Source: an uncultured Lachnospiraceae bacterium
GTDB taxonomy: Bacteria > Bacillota > Clostridia > Lachnospirales > Lachnospiraceae
Assembly: GCA_946413945.1 (NCBI GenBank)
Contig: CAMKMR010000157.1
Coordinates: 1-5,036 of the forward strand
DNA: 5,036 nucleotides
Direction: 5' to 3'
Positions 4,792-5,036 of this stretch are shown here, piece by piece. Numbering within the stretch: position 1 is the first letter of the stretch; each line of letters opens with the position of its first letter. The position numbers and the translations under genes are program-made. Below the pieces are notes generated by a model, which saw nothing but the letters and a program-made list of their open reading frames with translations, was not told where the DNA came from and did not search any database.

Positions 4792-5036
4792 ATGTGTGAT
4801 AAAGAATTATTAGTTTATTTACAAAAAAATGCCAAAACAAAACTAGAATTTGCTCATAACTATTATCAGCAAAAATATAGGTCATATTGTATTTATGAAA
4901 AGAATGTAAAAGATAAGTGCAAAGCTATATTAGTTGCTATTATAATTATATCATTAATATTCCTATTAATTGCATTTGTGATCTTTATGATAAAAGCTTT
5001 TATAATACCATCAAAAATGATGAGTTTACCTATGCA
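4792..5036 (+). CDS. Membrane-anchored protein, 5' part; possible signal-peptidase-like protein
   Basis: Eighty-one codons are visible and the frame is open at the window edge. Ribosome site AAAGGA (4779-4784) lies 7 bases before ATG 4792. The N-terminal 44 residues are charged and Tyr/Lys-rich with Cys at 2, 33 and 43. One hydrophobic helix follows (about 45-67), then KAFIIPSKMMSLPM. This last stretch resembles the start of type I signal peptidases, which read F-x-IPS-x-SM-x-PT just after a membrane anchor. Here the expected catalytic Ser of the SM pair is Met (PSKMM), unless Ser78 is used with a shifted alignment. A processing protease or a catalytically dead relative would suit a peptide operon, but the match is short and the domain lies outside the window. 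It could equally be an unrelated membrane protein or an immunity protein. Confidence 0.6.
   Translation, partial: MCDKELLVYLQKNAKTKLEFAHNYYQQKYRSYCIYEKNVKDKCKAILVAIIIISLIFLLIAFVIFMIKAFIIPSKMMSLPM

Overview
The window reads as chromosomal DNA of a low-GC Gram-positive anaerobe, most likely a Clostridia/Lachnospiraceae-type bacterium. This rests on the strong AGGAGG-like ribosome sites, the lipobox-type lipoprotein, the A/T-rich codons and the gene families present. It is inference from style, not a database match.

Left part (1-945): the 3' two thirds of an RtcB-type RNA ligase gene. Its stop codon lies inside a near-perfect 59-base palindrome that also looks like a bidirectional terminator. 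Middle part (946-2505): a single-gene unit encoding a secreted 444-residue lipoprotein of unknown function, with its own candidate promoter. It is followed by a second, decayed copy of the same palindromic repeat and then by a separate, strong rho-independent terminator. The lipoprotein gene is therefore bracketed by two members of one dispersed repeat family.

Right part (2506-5036): visibly more A/T-rich and different in character. It looks like the remains of a peptide natural-product (RiPP-like) locus. In order it holds a wrecked radical-SAM/SPASM peptide maturase (TAG at codon 2, central radical-SAM domain missing, SPASM cysteine cluster still readable), an ABC transporter ATPase that starts inside the tail of that wreck, an ABC-2-type six-helix permease overlapping the ATPase, a 58-residue peptide with six cysteines near its N-terminus, a large hairpin, and the start of a membrane-anchored protein that runs off the window. 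Gene overlaps and order indicate one former operon.

The working picture is a modified-peptide export or immunity cassette whose dedicated modifying enzyme has been lost, leaving the transporter and Cys-rich peptide intact. The peptide is unusual in having no room for an N-terminal leader. The peptide, its lost partner enzyme and the partial downstream gene are the parts most worth following up.
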